Below, one piece after another: positions 49,636 to 61,619 of a stretch of DNA of 64,000 nt (within the stretch, counting starts at the first letter, position 1; every line of letters starts with the position of its first letter). The stretch is taken from positions 8,145,492-8,209,491 of the forward strand of contig NC_051434.1 in NCBI RefSeq assembly GCF_001649575.2. Direction: 5' to 3'. This DNA is from Kryptolebias marmoratus. Taxonomy: Eukaryota > Chordata > Actinopteri > Cyprinodontiformes > Rivulidae. Below the pieces are notes generated by a model, which worked only from the letters and a program-made list of their open reading frames with translations, was not told where the DNA came from and did no database searches. The position numbers and the translations under genes were made by a program.

Positions 49636-51869
49636 GCAGCCAGCATTCACCTTGAATTTTCACAGAAAAAAAGGTAATTTCTCTAATTGTTATTGTGTTC
49701 TGGGCACCCAGTAGGCTCATAAAACAAAGTCTTAACAGATTTTATGCAGATGTAGAGTCTCAGTCATAGAGATTGTGGAAATCTTAAAAGCATCACCTTA
49801 TTGCTCTGTGTCCCCAAGTCGCTGGGACCTTGCTGACACACGTTTTTGTATTCAAACAACTTTTAGATCAGCTGAAGCCCAGGTTTCGACTCAGCTCCAG
49901 TTTTACACTCCACCCTAATAGGTGGCAATAATTTGCTGATTTATCAACCATCTAATCAGTAGACGAGAACTTCTCTCACCAATTGATGCAGTTTTTTTTG
50001 TTTTTGTCATTCCTCTGTGATGATTTATCCATTTGTAGGCGCCAGAAATCTCCTCACGCCGTGTTTGTTGAAACCAAACGGGACTTCCTTTCTTGTCTCT
50101 TGACAAGAAATAATGATGAATGTCTTCTTCAGTTCTGAATATAAACAGGGGAGTTTCAGGTTTACAAGTTGGAGCTGAAACAATCACGATCACTGACCCC
50201 ACCCATCCATTCAAAGAATTGTTCAGGTTGTTGACACTTGGAGCTTATTTAACATTAAAAGAAACTGGCCAATGAGGTGTTCTGGTCACACGTTTGAAGG
50301 TGTGAAAAGCTGGAAAATCACCAGAGGAGAAGAGTTGTTTTGTACAGAGGAAACCCACTTTGTTTAAAGTTGGTCTTTTCACAATAAAACTCATGCTTGG
50401 AACTGTTTTAAAAAGCTGACCTTCATGTTCAGTTTGAAATAAGACTAAATTGAATGTCACATTATTATTTTTTTATTATCACTTTGTTGGAAAAGGAGTT
50501 TCTTTTAGTTGACCGATGAGACGTCAGGTTGAAGAAACATACAGTAAATGGTGATCTAACATTAGCAAAGCTGGAGTAGCGCATGCAGCCGGCAACAGCT
50601 TGGTCATCCTACTGATTATTTTTAGCCCAGATAACTAATAGCCTGGCCAGTTAGCGCTGTGGTTGGCCTACATACACACTGCAACCAGCTCACATCCAGA
50701 CGTTCTGCACAACACAGACAGAGTGCCAACCCAGAGGCTTCTATTTACGATTTTGGCTACTTATCTACTGTTAGCTCTCTAAATAATATTTCCATGAGGC
50801 GCTGCAGGTTTCAGATAACAGTCTGTAAGGCACACTAAAAGGTCCTCGGAGGTAAAACCTACACACAGAAAACAACATTTATTTGAAATACATTATCATT
50901 AGCTTGTAGCAACAACAGACTGTTTGTGGGCACCAACACAGTCATTTTAATCTGGGAGGCCTGTTTATCTGTCTAGACACTAGATGTCAATGTGGTGTCT
51001 GGTATCACACAAATTTAGCATCATTTTATGTAATCCCCTGACCCATAAACCTTCATTTCCCAACTTGCAGGCTGACAAAAGATTATCGCGGAGCCCTTAT
51101 GTAAAGGTTGCGTTACCTCCTGCACGTCTGGATGTTTGACGAGCTGCTGACAGCAGCCGTGACCTACTTCTGCCCCGCAGTCGCTCTCCTCCTGTATCAA
51201 CCTGATCACAAACACACACATACTTCTTAAACCCTATCTGTACCCCTTCTGTACCCAAACATCAAATTACCACAACCCCCTCCCCACCTGCATCCTGTCT
51301 GACCCAGGATGTGTGTGTGAGTGTGTGGCTGTCCTCCCCCTCGTCCCCGAGGGTTTGACCCACAGGAGGTCTGCGAGTCGCACAGGAGAGAGCAAAAGAA
51401 AACATGCCAAAAGGCAAAACAGATCAACTCTGATGTGACCAAGAACTTGTCAGGCTGTGAAATGTTGCCTCTTCCTGGTGCGCTGCAGAAAAACAAAACC
51501 CGAAAAACTGCCTCCAAGTCAATTCAGCCCTCAGTGAAAAAACACACATCAGCTCACCGCAAGAACCTGCTGACAGAAGCTTAACACTGATGTTTTTGTC
51601 TTGCAACCAACATTATTGTTACACATCAGTGCATTTGACAGCAAGCTTAAAGGAATCCGTGCATATACGAACCTGTTCAGGACAACAAATTCCCTGCAAA
51701 TGACACATTTTAACCCTGCCCAGTGGAATATTCCGCTGCACAACTTGTTCCCATACAAAGCTAAATGAAGATAAAACAACAACTGCTTGACCTGCATTTT
51801 TTTGTATTGACACATATTTATTTGCCAACAGCTGACCCAGTGATTTAATGATGCAACAACAAGTCATTA

Positions 51870-51975
51870 TTTTGCTACTTTTAGCCTTCAGCTAGCTTTA
51901 GGTTTTAGCTAGTGTTCTGCTTCTTTTAGCTTTATTAAATTAGTTTCAGCTTCTTCAGCTAATTTCAGCAAAGTT
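51870..51975. repeat. Second block of the TTTTAGCT-type repeat
   Basis: It contains 'GCTACTTTTAGCCTTCAGCT', 'TTTTAGCTAGTGTTCTGCTT' and further TTTTAGC and TTTCAGC strings, like the larger block 2.3 kb to the left. Confidence 0.6.
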
Positions 51976-54974
51976 TTTCAACACTCACACGTTCACACTA
52001 CATTTATTCTTCTAGATCTCACTGGATTCATAAGCTAATAGCTGAGCAGATGCAAATGTGATTTTATAAAGTCTTACATCACCATCCCGTTCAGATTAGT
52101 TATTCTGACAGAAGTATAGTGATTTTCTTGGTGGGTATTTGTCCCAGGTTGCACTGGTTGTGCTACAGCCAGCTGCTGATGGTTGCAAATAACCATAAGC
52201 TTTTATGTAAATAAGCATAGGATTTAAAACTGATGGCGATGTACAGGTTTATAACATAACTTTTGCATGAACTGTGATGAAATCTTTGAAAATAAGAGTT
52301 TAAGATGACGACAATCCACTTCAGTCTTGGCCCCGTTCAAACGCCGTCGATTAGCTCAGAATGAGAAACTATTTCACCAGAACAAGTTTGTCCAAAGAGC
52401 CATCTTCAACAGGTAAGATATTAACTGTTTTAATCTTTCCCCCGCTTCAAATAATCTAAACCCTCTCTTTAGTCGAAGTTGAACAAATACGGACACTAAA
52501 ACGCGTTCAAACAGAACTTTGTGTAACTTTTAAAAAGCTACTGTGAACATTTTCGTCAGTACTGACGGAACAAACTCGTCCTGAAAGTTTGCATACCGAG
52601 AAAAATTACAATGTGTTCACAAAGTATTTCACCGACATATGAGTCTGCGTGTGTCTCCGACACAAAGATGAACCAGCGAAAAATGAGACAACTGAACGGT
52701 TCATCTGCAGCATGTAGGGCTACAATCAGTTCAGCTCCATCTGGGTTCTGGTGCGTCACAGCCGGGCCTTCCTTTATCAAACACGACTCAAATACCAACT
52801 TCTCCCAGACATATATGTTCATACGTTCTGGGGGCTTCATCCTAACTAAATAAATAGTAATAAGTGTCAACGTGAAAAAGACAGAAATGCTTTAAGAGGA
52901 CATCAAACCCCGCTTTTGTTTTCTGTTACAAAAACACTCAGCGGCAGACTGAACAAGAGTGCGCCTATTACTCTGAGTGCGGTATTACTAACAGCGTTAA
53001 TGACATCACTGGCACGCAGCCACTTCGCTCCGCTCCTCATTTTTCCAAGACAGCAGACAGCCTTTTTGTGCGCAGCATCACTCAGATGGTCTGTAGAAAC
53101 TCTGTTCACATCCGGACAATCACGCCTCTGTTTGGTAACAAATAAACATTTGAGCATTTTAACATTAAAAAAAAAAAAAAAACCTCTAGAATTCACTAGC
53201 GTCATTGTCACAAAATGTGCCTTTCTTAGTTTTCTGTAAAGGTTAATCAACATTTTTAGGGTTTTGAAGGCAACATTTTAGGCTCTAGGCAGAATCTTCT
53301 AAACAAAAATTTAAAAAAAGTGACAAAAGCAGATGATTTTGTCAAGTGTCGTACTGACTGATGAGCTTTTAGTAACTTTGACAAGATTTTTTTTTCTTTA
53401 AATTGTCCTCAACATAAAATATAAAGAGATCATTGCTTTCTCTTATTGATCAGTTAAGCCGATTAACACAGATCTACAACATCAGGACAAAAAAAAAAGT
53501 ATTTACTACCTCAGTTGTTTTGAATTGAGCTTCAGTTGTGACACAGCAAACACAGAGATAAGAGTTTGAAGAGAGGGTGTGGCATCCGCTGCACCCAGAA
53601 ATAAAAAAACAAACCGTTCTGTCCCGCCAAAACAGACTCGCTGCCAGGCGTTCATGGCATCCAGACAGATTTCTGGTAATTTAATTAAGATTTCTGGCTT
53701 CGTTTCGTTATTGAGTAATTATTATCTGCTTAGGATGAGTCGGTAAAAATGCAATTGGGAAAAAAGCCAAAAAGGCAAAGACAAATTGACTTTGGGAAAA
53801 CTTTGAAAAAAAAAAGAAATTAAATTTGTTCTTAGAGTTGATGCCTAATCAGCTCACTGATAGGACTGAGAATAAATGTACCTGTTGTCAGGTCATACCC
53901 CACCCTCCATAAGTTGTTTTTATTTGTTCCTGGCTACAATGACCTCACTGTGAAGTGATTATATTTAATTTTCTAAATAAGATATCTCACCTCAGGAAAA
54001 CACAAGGCTGGGAAAAGTTTACTTAAATCAACTAATTGTTTTAGTCAATATAATAACTAAATGTAGATGGGAGAAATATCTCATTGTTGGTGTTAGTCCA
54101 TCAACTTGGTAATCTTGATAAAAATGACCGACCTAATTTAAAGTTTCTATAACTATTAGCAGGTTTTGTCATGCAGAAGAGACAATACTAGCTTCTATCA
54201 CACATCCTCTCCCCATTTACCTTTCATCTGTCCCAACTGCATTCAATCTGAATAACTTTAACTTTCTACAAACTTATTAATTACATACAAAGGCAAAAAG
54301 AGGATATAATGCCTTGTTTTCTGTACACAGTCACTGACGCAAAGAATAACGATGCAGCAGTGAGAAAATCGGGGACAAATGTTGTAAACAGGTGTTTAGC
54401 ATCGTGCAAACATGCTTAATAGTTCCTGTTATAATGCTCCGATGTCATCTGAAAACATCACTTTTAATAAGAACAGTTATTTCCCCTCAAACTAAGTCAA
54501 ATGATGTTGATACGCTACGGTTTTTCCTGAGTAGGTCAGTAAATGAAGGCAAACGTGAAACTAATTCTTTTACTCAAAAATGTGCATTTTCTAAAAGTTT
54601 GTCTTTAAAACTCTGAATCAGCATTCGGGTTCTATTAGAAAGCTCTGGGAGCAGTATCTGTTTCCAGCAGGACTTCTCGTTTTTACAGGAACCCGCGGAC
54701 TGAGTCAGCTTTTAGTAAAACCCAAAAGCTGCTTCACGTGACGCTGGAAACAGATCTGGACTGAAAGCGGGTGTGCTGACCCGCTCTGTGGCATTCGACA
54801 TCCGTCTCAGGACATGAACCGGTTTGAAATATAACATTTGCCTGGTCTCAACCGGTTTATTTGTGACACAATTCACCAGCAAAACATCCGAGTGTAAAAA
54901 GATGTAAAGAAAACATTTATAGTCCTTGTAAATACTGCTCCAGTTGACAGGAAGCCAATTGAAAGAGTCTAAAT

Positions 54975-55307
54975 CAATGATTCCCAAAGGTTGAGGTCGG
55001 GACCCCAATGTTGGTCATCCAACAATAACTAGGGGCCCTTAGATAATCTCCAGATATCAAGTTACATTAAAAACCCGGTTATTATGATATATTTACACCA
55101 TAATTGTTGCAGAGAATAGAAATACAAGTCATTTAATGATTTTTAAAAATAGCAAAATGGATGCTAAGGCTGTTTGTGTTGTCATTATGCCCTTATTTAA
55201 ACAGGATCATGAGCACTTTGGGATGTTTAAACAGCCAACAGATGGGGTCACACACCTTTGTCACTGTTATTTTATGGGTCAGAGGCTGAAAAGTTTGGGA
55301 ACCACTG
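54975..55307. mobile_element. Non-autonomous hAT element with 8-bp target duplication
   Basis: The left end CAATGATTCCCAAAGGTTGA and the inverted right end CAGTGGTTCCCAAACTTTTC form terminal repeats typical of hAT elements. The flanks are GTCTAAAT on the left and GTCTAGAT on the right, matching at 7 of 8 positions, as expected for an 8-bp hAT target duplication. Length is 333 bp, with no transposase. Confidence 0.75.
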
Positions 55308-55449
55308 GTCTAGATAATATTTAGGACTGATAAGAGGTCACAATTAGATGGATGTATGATTGTGGTCACAGGTCGTGTCTGTCAGTCAGTCAGAACCTGA
55401 CGCTGATGCAGCAGCAGCTGACAGTCAGCGAAGACCTCATCAGGAGGAA

Positions 55450-55489
55450 GTCGACTGCTTTCACTTCAGTTGAAGTGAAAGCAGTCGAC
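55450..55489. repeat. 40-bp near-perfect palindrome
   Basis: Two perfect 19-bp arms, 55450-55468 and 55471-55489, flank the dinucleotide GT. The left arm reads GTCGACTGCTTTCACTTCA. The loop is too short for a microRNA hairpin. Confidence 0.9.
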
Positions 55490-55867
55490 AAAAAACAAAA
55501 AGACTGGCAGCTAAACTGCATCGCAAACAAACCCAAGCGGCTGACGGAGGTTCTAATAAAAAGGGAAGAAGTGCACGCAGCTCCGATGGGTTTGTTAGCA
55601 GAACCCCTCAGACCAGGATGGCGACACGCCACAGACTGAAGCTCGTGAAGCATTTTCGTTCAGCGTTTTTTATTTAAAGTATAACAGAAATCACCTCGGC
55701 TCAAGCTAATGCGAAAGCAAAGTGTTTGTTGAGCATTTATGTAATTCTTCAGGACTTTCGTCACATTTACAGATTTACAAAAATGACTTAGAACACAGCA
55801 GGAAACGCAGCTACTGCACTAAAGTCCAACATAACTTTTGAGTGTTCAGGTGTGAAGAAAGACTCAC

Positions 55868-55951
55868 CAATTGACTCCGAAAGCTTCATAAATGTCTACG
55901 AGACGTCTCTCTCTTTGGTCCAGGCTGTAATCTTAAGGCCTGCAGTCGCAC
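55868..55951 (-). other. slc45a4: Probable 5' UTR exon of slc45a4 with an upstream ATG
   Basis: On the minus strand a TTTTTTGACCCTCAG acceptor is followed by 84 nt and a strong TTG|GTGAGTC donor. The exon lies between the CpG-rich first exon and the coding exon and has no other owner. It contains an ATG at 55889. Spliced to the acceptor at 41359 this makes an 11-codon upstream frame ending in TGA just before the MQV start. Without transcript data the exon is an inference from its borders. Confidence 0.55.
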
Positions 55952-56892
55952 CTGAGGGTCAAAAAACAAAGAGTTAACACCTCACACGTCAGCACACTGT
56001 GTACACACAAGCACTGCATCAGCTTCTACAGATCAACCCAGCACGCATGCACGTTAACATCCACAAACAAATAAATAAATCAGCAACATTTACACATATC
56101 AGTCTGCTTCAACATGCGACGAAACGTCCACAAAGTCTTTAAACTGTATCTGAACAGAAAGGGAGACTGACAGCTACAGTGATGATGACTGCAAAACTAA
56201 TAAACTGCAGCAGCCTCGGTTAGAAGACAATGTTTTCAAAGTAGGTTAACTTTAACACAAATCGTTTCAACTGAAGGATTGAAAATAACACCAAGATCAT
56301 GCATCTTTTAAAAGTAGGAACGTTACAGCGTTTAAAATGTTAAGTTTTGGTGTAATTACCATCCTGAATTTCTGTTTATCAATCTGAAAAGTTGTCACCC
56401 GTTGCAAAAACTGGAACAATTTCTACATGTTTTTAGCAGAACGGAAACTTTCAGCAAATCCTCCTCAATGAATGTTCATTTTTCCACGGGTAATATTCAT
56501 CAGTTTTTATTAAATAGCATTTAAACTTGTAATAAACTCAAAGAATTAGTTTGTATTGCAGAAAAGTAACCAATTTATATTTTGCTGGTAAAAAAAACAG
56601 TATATGGTGACAAACTAACTGAAATGTAGGTTGTTGAAAACATGTTGAAAAAGCCTTTTGGCATCGCCAGGAAATCATCGATTTATGATCAATACCCATT
56701 CTTACACTAGCTAAGAAAATTAGATTTTTTTAGACTAATAGTTTTTTAGGAAATGACGATGTCAGCTAGGAAAATCCCAAACTTCAGCTTAGTCAGCAGT
56801 GAGAGCAGCGTACATCCTGACAGCAAACACAGAAATCTGGACTTGATTAAACACCAACATAATCCCAATAAAAGGTTAAAAAACAAAAACAA

Positions 56893-57425
56893 CTGGACTT
56901 CTGCTCTGTAGCTGAAGATGTTTTGCTTCTCATTCGAGGAGCTTTGTTAATTCAAAGAGCAGAGAGTGTGGACTTCATGTTCTGTAAACTGGATGCAGAT
57001 TAAACTCCCTCTCCTCACAACGGAGGCTTGTTAGGGTAATTGGTTTCCTTCAAAGAACAAAAAAACACATCAAAAAAGCTCCAAACGTGGATATCCTAAG
57101 TGGGCTTTTGTCAAGTCAGCGAGAAAATAAAAAAAAAAACAAACAAACACTGAACAGAACAAAGAGGAACAAATGTAAAAACATTGTCATCCCTTATGTT
57201 GCTGGAGTATCTGAGACACTCAGAAGGGTTTTCTCTAAACACAACGCCCCGGGACATTTCAAACCCAACAGGACTCTAAGACAGAGGCTGGTCCACCTTA
57301 AGGACACATATTTTTGACCAAGAAGACAGATGGTTTGGGAGGTGGGGGGTGAAAGATGCCGTTTACGTCAAGCTAGGGATACAAACTCAGATTTCAACTT
57401 TCAAGAACCTATAATGCAGCATTAA
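56893..57425 (+). mobile_element. Penelope-like retroelement remnant
   Basis: The plus strand encodes NIVIPYVAGVSETLRRVFSK followed by HNAPGHFKPNRTLRQRLVHL. This is the linker before the GIY-YIG endonuclease in Penelope-like elements of fish, recalled from memory. About 15 nt further, in another frame, 'DRWF..VKDAVYVK'-like and 'TYNA'-like strings correspond to the end of that protein, so the endonuclease core has been deleted. Upstream, 'GATGTTTTGCTTCTCATTCG' resembles the element's terminal region. It is dead: no reverse transcriptase is present. Confidence 0.7.
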
Positions 57426-57989
57426 GCCTGAAATCCAGTAAGTTTAATTCAAATCAACACCTTCATTAGTGTGAACAAAGTGACCCATCTGTGAGTCAGG
57501 CAAACAGAGACCCTAACGAGGCTCTATTGTGAGGAGAGAGAGTTTAATCTGCATGTTAATCCAGTTTACACAACATCTCAGTTTTAAAAGCTGGAACTCT
57601 CTCCGCTTCTTGAGTTGATGAAGCCACAGAGCAGAAGTCTGGTTGTTTTTGTTTTTTGAACATTTGTTGGATTTACCGTCCTGCATGACTGACAATCTAC
57701 ACCAGCATGTCACCAACATATTCCTTTTTTTTGTCTCCAGTTTGAAAAGACAGGCTTAGTAGATTTTTTACATATTATGGTTTTAACTTCCTTCATCCTG
57801 TTGCGTTATTTAAAGCATTGTTTTGTTTTTATCCTTCCTGGTTAAATAAACAAAATGCATGTACAAACTGCAAACCTCCTAATCTCTAATTAGACATAAA
57901 TCCTGCAGCTGTCTGCACCTTCAGCTCCTCTGTGTTTGTTTTTAAACGCGGGCCTGCAGACAGAAACTACAGTAAAACCATCTCCTCCT

Positions 57990-58370
57990 CTTCCTCATCT
58001 CTGCAGCAGCAACCTGAGATGCTGTGTGTGTGTGTTCCGCCTGGCTGTCGGAGTCAAATGTTTAAATTTCTCTTCCCCCTCCACCACCACCACCTCCTCG
58101 CCTCCGCCGGGGCTGCTGGCTCTTTCTCCCCGGACACCGCGCTCACCTGGCCGGGTCGCCGGGTCGTGTCAGCCGCTGGCTCCGTGTCTGTGTCCGCTGA
58201 GAGGTCGGACCGTCGCTCCGCTCGGCTGCAGCTTTGTTTTCGTTGCACACACGGCTCGCCGCTGAAGCCAGGGCTTTAAATACGCCTTTAACGAATATCT
58301 GTCGGAAGAGGAGACGTAGCGGCTGGCTTCCGTCAACGTCACGCCTCATTTGCATTAATGGGCGGGGCCT
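57990..58370 (-). promoter_or_regulatory. slc45a4: CpG-rich promoter of slc45a4
   Basis: GC and CpG content rise sharply here compared with the surroundings. On the minus strand there are a GC box (GCCCCGCCC at 58360-58368), an octamer ATGCAAAT (58348-58355), a CRE-type TGACGT (58336-58341) and a TATA-like TATTTAAA (58275-58282). A CCAG|GTGAGC donor at 58147 closes the exon. The order and direction fit transcription towards slc45a4. Confidence 0.65.
58147..58250 (-). other. slc45a4: Probable first non-coding exon of slc45a4
   Basis: The exon ends at 58147 in CCAG|GTGAGC. The 5' border is set only by a TATA-like box about 30 nt further upstream, so the transcription start at about 58245-58255 is approximate. 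Confidence 0.5.
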
Positions 58371-58424
58371 TGGGCGATTCCTTTTAAAGGGACATGGCAA
58401 AAAATAAATAAAATAAAGCAGGAA

Positions 58425-58995
58425 AGTCTGTGTTTGGATGATTATTTCTTTGGTGTAACAATGCTTCTTGGCAATAAATCTTATATCGTTGAAAAGTCTG
58501 TTTATTTCCTCTTAAGTGGAGCCATATTTTGTTAGAAAAATACATTTGCAGGTTGAGGAAGCAGGTTTCACCCATGAAAACCCTGCCAGATCTTCTCTGC
58601 CAGTGCCAAACAGCTTATTGTGCTATGACTTGTGACTCCTGTTTGGTGTTTCTAGAATTAGATTATTGAAATCTGAAGAAACGAGTCATATTCTCAAGGT
58701 TTTCATTTACCAAACAGGAGCTTCAGCAGCATGTGGAAGAACCATACACAGCCACAACAGCCGGGCACCTCCTAAACATGCCGCTCACCAGCTTGGTCAC
58801 ACACCTCTGTGGGACGGCATCCCATTATCAACCAGCATTTGCCTCAAGTCACCCAGCGTGGTTTTGTGGGTCACCCTGGAACGAGCAGCACACTCGAGAT
58901 GATCTCACAGGCATTCAAAGGGGCTGAGGTCAGGACAGCAGGCGGGACATTCCATACTCTCCATTTCCAGATTCTGGAGGTACTGTAAACCCCAC
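58425..58995 (-). pseudogene. Decayed Tc1-like transposase, C-terminal half, with its 3' tail
   Basis: On the minus strand, 58990 to 58710 can be read, with stops and frame breaks, as LQNLEMESMECPACCPDLSP FECL, then SRVTHKTTLGDLRQMLVDN. This matches the end of Tc1-like transposases, where the PDLNPIEHLW motif holds the last region of the catalytic domain. The 3' tail at 58425-58621 is shared with 61466-61619. Stops and substitutions make it non-functional. It lies about 60 bp upstream of the slc45a4 GC box. Confidence 0.75.
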
Positions 58996-59141
58996 TCTGT
59001 GGGCCCACATTTTACAGATGAAGGAGCAAAACAAATTAAACAAAAACATAAGATGTGCTAATCTGATACAAGTCAACCAAAATGTTACCTTATGTTAAAT
59101 GTACGTTACGTATGTAAACGTGCATGTGTGACTCACCTGAG

Positions 59142-59482
59142 TCAGCTGTATTTCCCAGTGAGTCCTAACCCAAATCAGCAACCAGACTCATCCGAGTTTG
59201 CAGTGTTTCCAGGGATTCAGCTGTTTTTCCTGTGATTCTTAATCCAAATCAGTGACCTGACTGATATGAGTCCGGAGCATTTCTGGGGATTCAGCTGCAT
59301 TTCCAGTGAGTCTCTACCTGTATCATTGACTCGACTCATCCAAGTTTGCAGTGTTTCTGGGAATTCAGCTTTATTTCCGGGGACTCGGCTGTATTTCCAG
59401 TGAGTCTTTAGCCTGTATTAGGGACCCGGTTCGTCTGAGTTTGCAGTGTTTCTGGGGATTCAGCTGTTTTTTCCAGGCAGGT
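59142..59482. repeat. Minisatellite with a 74-75-bp unit
   Basis: The string TCAGCTG(T/C)(A/T)TTTCC recurs at 59142, 59217, 59291, 59365 and 59460, with 'GAGTTTGCAGTGTTTC' in between. The spacings are 75, 74, 74 and 95; the last contains an extra 21-bp partial unit. The units differ by many substitutions, so the array is old. Confidence 0.85.
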
Positions 59483-61465
59483 CCACCAACTTGCAGACTA
59501 AGACCTGAGACCTGGGACTCATGAGTCCCGATTCAGTGCATTAACCAAGGTGAATTAGTAACCGACCGGCTCTAATTCACATAGCCAACTGTTTTTGGTG
59601 GATGTTTTAAAGTTAGTTTTGTGGAGGTACACAAATATGGCAGAACTGGACAAGCGTAGAATCTTAAAGACAACGTTTTGGTGGAAATATAAGAGCAAAT
59701 CTGCTGCTAAACGAGAGAAAAAAAACCCCACAATCATGAGGAAGACCGCCGTTAACTCAGAGCTCGACATTCAATCCTATGTAGCTTTGATGAAACTTTA
59801 CCATTTCAGCCTGACCTGTTTATCTGTAGACTTTACCGGTCTTCATGACTTTGCAATGAACACCTTTAATACAGCGTCAAAAAAAGTTCAAATACAAGTC
59901 TCGAGTTGTTCCTAATTTTTTTATAATTTACTTTTGAGCAGCCATCGTTACTTGTAACTTTTTAAAAGTGATCTTAGTAGTTCTACAGGCTTTTTGAGGG
60001 ACTTTCGCTGTTTTTTCATTCATTTTCTGGCCACTACCTATAAATCCTTCAGGTATAAAAAGGCTCCTATTATAAAAAATGACCAATGCTGTGTTTTCAC
60101 ATAACCCAAAACTTTGCAAAGGACCCATCTAAAACTGAATTTTAGGCACTTTGTCACTGACAGCCCGTCACAAAGATGCAAATTGTTCCCATTTCTTAGG
60201 TTAAATCTGTGAAGTTTGACACATACAACAGCATTGGAGTATCTCCAGGGTTTATTTCCAAACAGCAACCACCTGAAAAAGTGGCATTTACCTGTAACAT
60301 GGTCCTTTTTTCCTTTTTTTTTCCACAAGTCAACAAACAGTAAAGACAAAATAACCTCCTTTAAAATTTGTTTTTAATGAGTTTTCCCCACTAAGCACTT
60401 AGGTCAGACGTACAACACGTATATAAACGTCTATAATGGCTGTTAAAGCACTAAGAAGAGCATCTTGAGCATTTTTCCTTTGTATTCTAGATAAGATGGC
60501 AAAGCTTTTAAGCCAAGTTTTAACACGATTAGCATTTTTTTCCTGTCTTCCTGTATCCGGGAACTCACTTCTGGTAAGTAAAGGTTTATGGATTAAGAAA
60601 AAAACTAATTAAACAAAGAGCAAGGGAACGAGCAGAAAGCCACTTATCTGCCACTGAGGCCGAGAGAGCGCTGGGAGATTAACAGCTGCTTATGGCTTTA
60701 CGTTACAAAACAATATGCAGCGCACGAACCGCGGGCCTCGAGGTGAACAACACCTCCACCAGCTCCACAGGGAGGTCACTTGTGGATCTGATGGATCGGG
60801 CAGCCCTGCAGGGACTCGGTGTTTTGCTCAAGGACACTTGAGCAGGGCGGATTTTGTCTGTTCAGCTTTGTTTTGTCTAACGGCGTGCAGCTCCAGCAGG
60901 GAGTCCAGCAGCTTCTTTACTTCACGCAGAGCACGGCTGTAATCAGAGAGATGAAAGAATCTGTTGAGCCACTGATATAAAGTCCCACGCTATACATTTA
61001 TATATCTTAATCTTAATGGGAGGATTGGTTGAAATCTGTCACCACATATGATCATAAATTAGATGCAATCAAATAGTTAAGACTGGTTCTGAAAAAAGCC
61101 ATTTTTTGTGTTTTACAAACAATAAAAAGTGCATCTTTTTATTGTTTTAAAGATAAATCAAAGTAGTGAAAACTAGTGATTATGAGACAATATATTATAA
61201 AAGTATGGTCACTTCTAGTCTGTAAAAGTGAACTTACCATTTTATGTATTCGAAGGCCTTTAGGTTCCTTTTATGTCAAACAGCGCCCTCTTCTGACAAA
61301 CTTAAAGAAAAGTTATAAAAATGTGACCACAGATCATTAAGTTGAATTAAACCTTTCTGAAACCGTTCCTTTATCAGTTTTTATCAAACTAAAAGGTGCA
61401 GTTATTTAAGATAAACCACATTTGTTATGATCATTGTCACCAAAGCACTTTATGTTTAGTAAGGA

Positions 61466-61619
61466 CATCTGTGTTTGGTCGATTGTTTCTTTGTGGCAAC
61501 GATGCTTCTTAGGAATAAATCTAAAAGAATTTGTAAGGAAAAGGTATTTGTAGGTTGGGTTCATAAAGTATCTGCCAAATCTTCTCTGCCAGTGCCGAAC
61601 AGCCTCTTTTGGTCCTGAC
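61466..61619 (-). mobile_element. Second fragment of the same Tc1-like element
   Basis: It shares 'TCTGTGTTTGG', 'AATGCTTCTTGGCAATAAATCT'-like and 'AATCTTCTCTGCCAGTGCC' blocks with 58425-58621, in the same orientation and order, with shorter internal spacing. It covers only the 3' tail of the element, not the transposase. Confidence 0.65.

Larger units (their letters stand above)
41429..55867 (-). other. 14.4-kb 5' UTR intron of slc45a4
   Basis: It contains a teleost interspersed repeat (42591-42762), (TA)n (43510-43569), (TG)n (48278-48334), further CA runs (about 46191, 48456, 49012), degenerate GCTTTTAGCT-type repeats (49210-49635, 51870-51975), a hAT-like element (54975-55307) and a 40-bp palindrome (55450-55489). 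No coding exon is recognised. Confidence 0.55.

Noticed and set aside
52316..52425. Exon-like stretch with a CAACAG|GTAAGA donor on the plus strand
   Set aside because: Only a donor-like site supports it. There is no clear acceptor, homology or partner exon.
55450..55489. A microRNA precursor
   Set aside because: The loop is only two nucleotides and the stem 19 bp, which does not fit Drosha/Dicer substrates.
57932..58279. Open frames on both strands of the CpG-rich region at 58 kb
   Set aside because: High GC removes stop codons by chance. The region is better explained as a promoter with a non-coding first exon.
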